Assembly: GCA_025936615.1 (NCBI GenBank) | Contig: JAICSZ010000134.1 | Coordinates: forward strand, 1-6,486 | Direction of reading: 5' to 3' | DNA length: 6,486 nt | Source: Pedococcus sp. | GTDB lineage: Bacteria > Actinomycetota > Actinomycetes > Actinomycetales > Dermatophilaceae | In this document: piece by piece, positions 6,471 to 6,486 of the stretch | Layout of the letters: each line of letters opens with the position of its first letter | Numbering within the stretch: the first letter of the stretch is position 1 | Program-made: the position numbers and the translations under genes | Notes under the pieces: model-generated | What the model was told of the DNA's origin: nothing | What the model saw: only the letters and a program-made list of their open reading frames with translations | Database searches by the model: none

Positions 6471-6486
6471 CCACCACGGGGCGGGA

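Noticed and set aside
6361..6486. Possible short coding region starting at ATG 6361
   Set aside because: The frame overlaps the conserved riboswitch-like motifs, has no Shine-Dalgarno at proper distance, and gives no recognisable protein. An untranslated leader fits better.

Overview
The window is about 6.5 kb of very GC-rich DNA with actinobacterial features: strong C/G third-position bias, GTG starts, TAnnnT-type -10 elements, and a UvrB C-terminus closely resembling the actinobacterial form. A member of the Micrococcales, such as Intrasporangiaceae, is plausible, but this rests on general resemblance and not on a search.

Layout, left to right. (1) The 3' end of uvrB (nucleotide excision repair) fills positions 1-851. 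(2) After a 71-nt gap with no recognisable -10 element comes a very large gene (923-4768, about 1281 aa). It encodes two class III nucleotidyl-cyclase domains, then a STAND/AAA-type P-loop ATPase, then a long TPR-like helical tail. This is the layout of the soluble adenylyl cyclase (sAC/ADCY10-like) group. (3) Converging on it, and overlapping its 3' end by 10 bp, is a minus-strand gene (4759-5706) for a secreted protein with a signal peptide, an Ig-like beta-sandwich half and a C-terminal half holding eight cysteines. (4) Divergent from that gene is a small MmcQ/YjbR-family gene (5936-6283) that looks leaderless. It is followed directly by a hairpin suitable as a terminator. (5) The last about 120 nt resemble the 5' leader of a terC-family gene: a promoter, then a yybP-ykoY-type (Mn2+) riboswitch candidate whose coding region lies beyond the window.

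The most interesting element is the cyclase protein. Its catalytic residues are split between the two domains. Domain 1 keeps both metal aspartates (D36, D86) but has lost the transition-state Asn/Arg. Domain 2 keeps Asn/Arg (N381, R385) but has lost both metal aspartates. This gives one possible active site and one degenerate site, as in mammalian sAC, but with a substrate-selecting pair (apparently E308/S374) that does not match the usual adenylyl Lys/Asp or Lys/Thr. The genes do not form one pathway. uvrB and the cyclase may share a transcript, while the secreted-protein gene, the MmcQ/YjbR gene and the riboswitch leader are separate units. No mobile element, CRISPR array, tRNA or rRNA was seen, and no gene-free stretch exceeds 300 bases.
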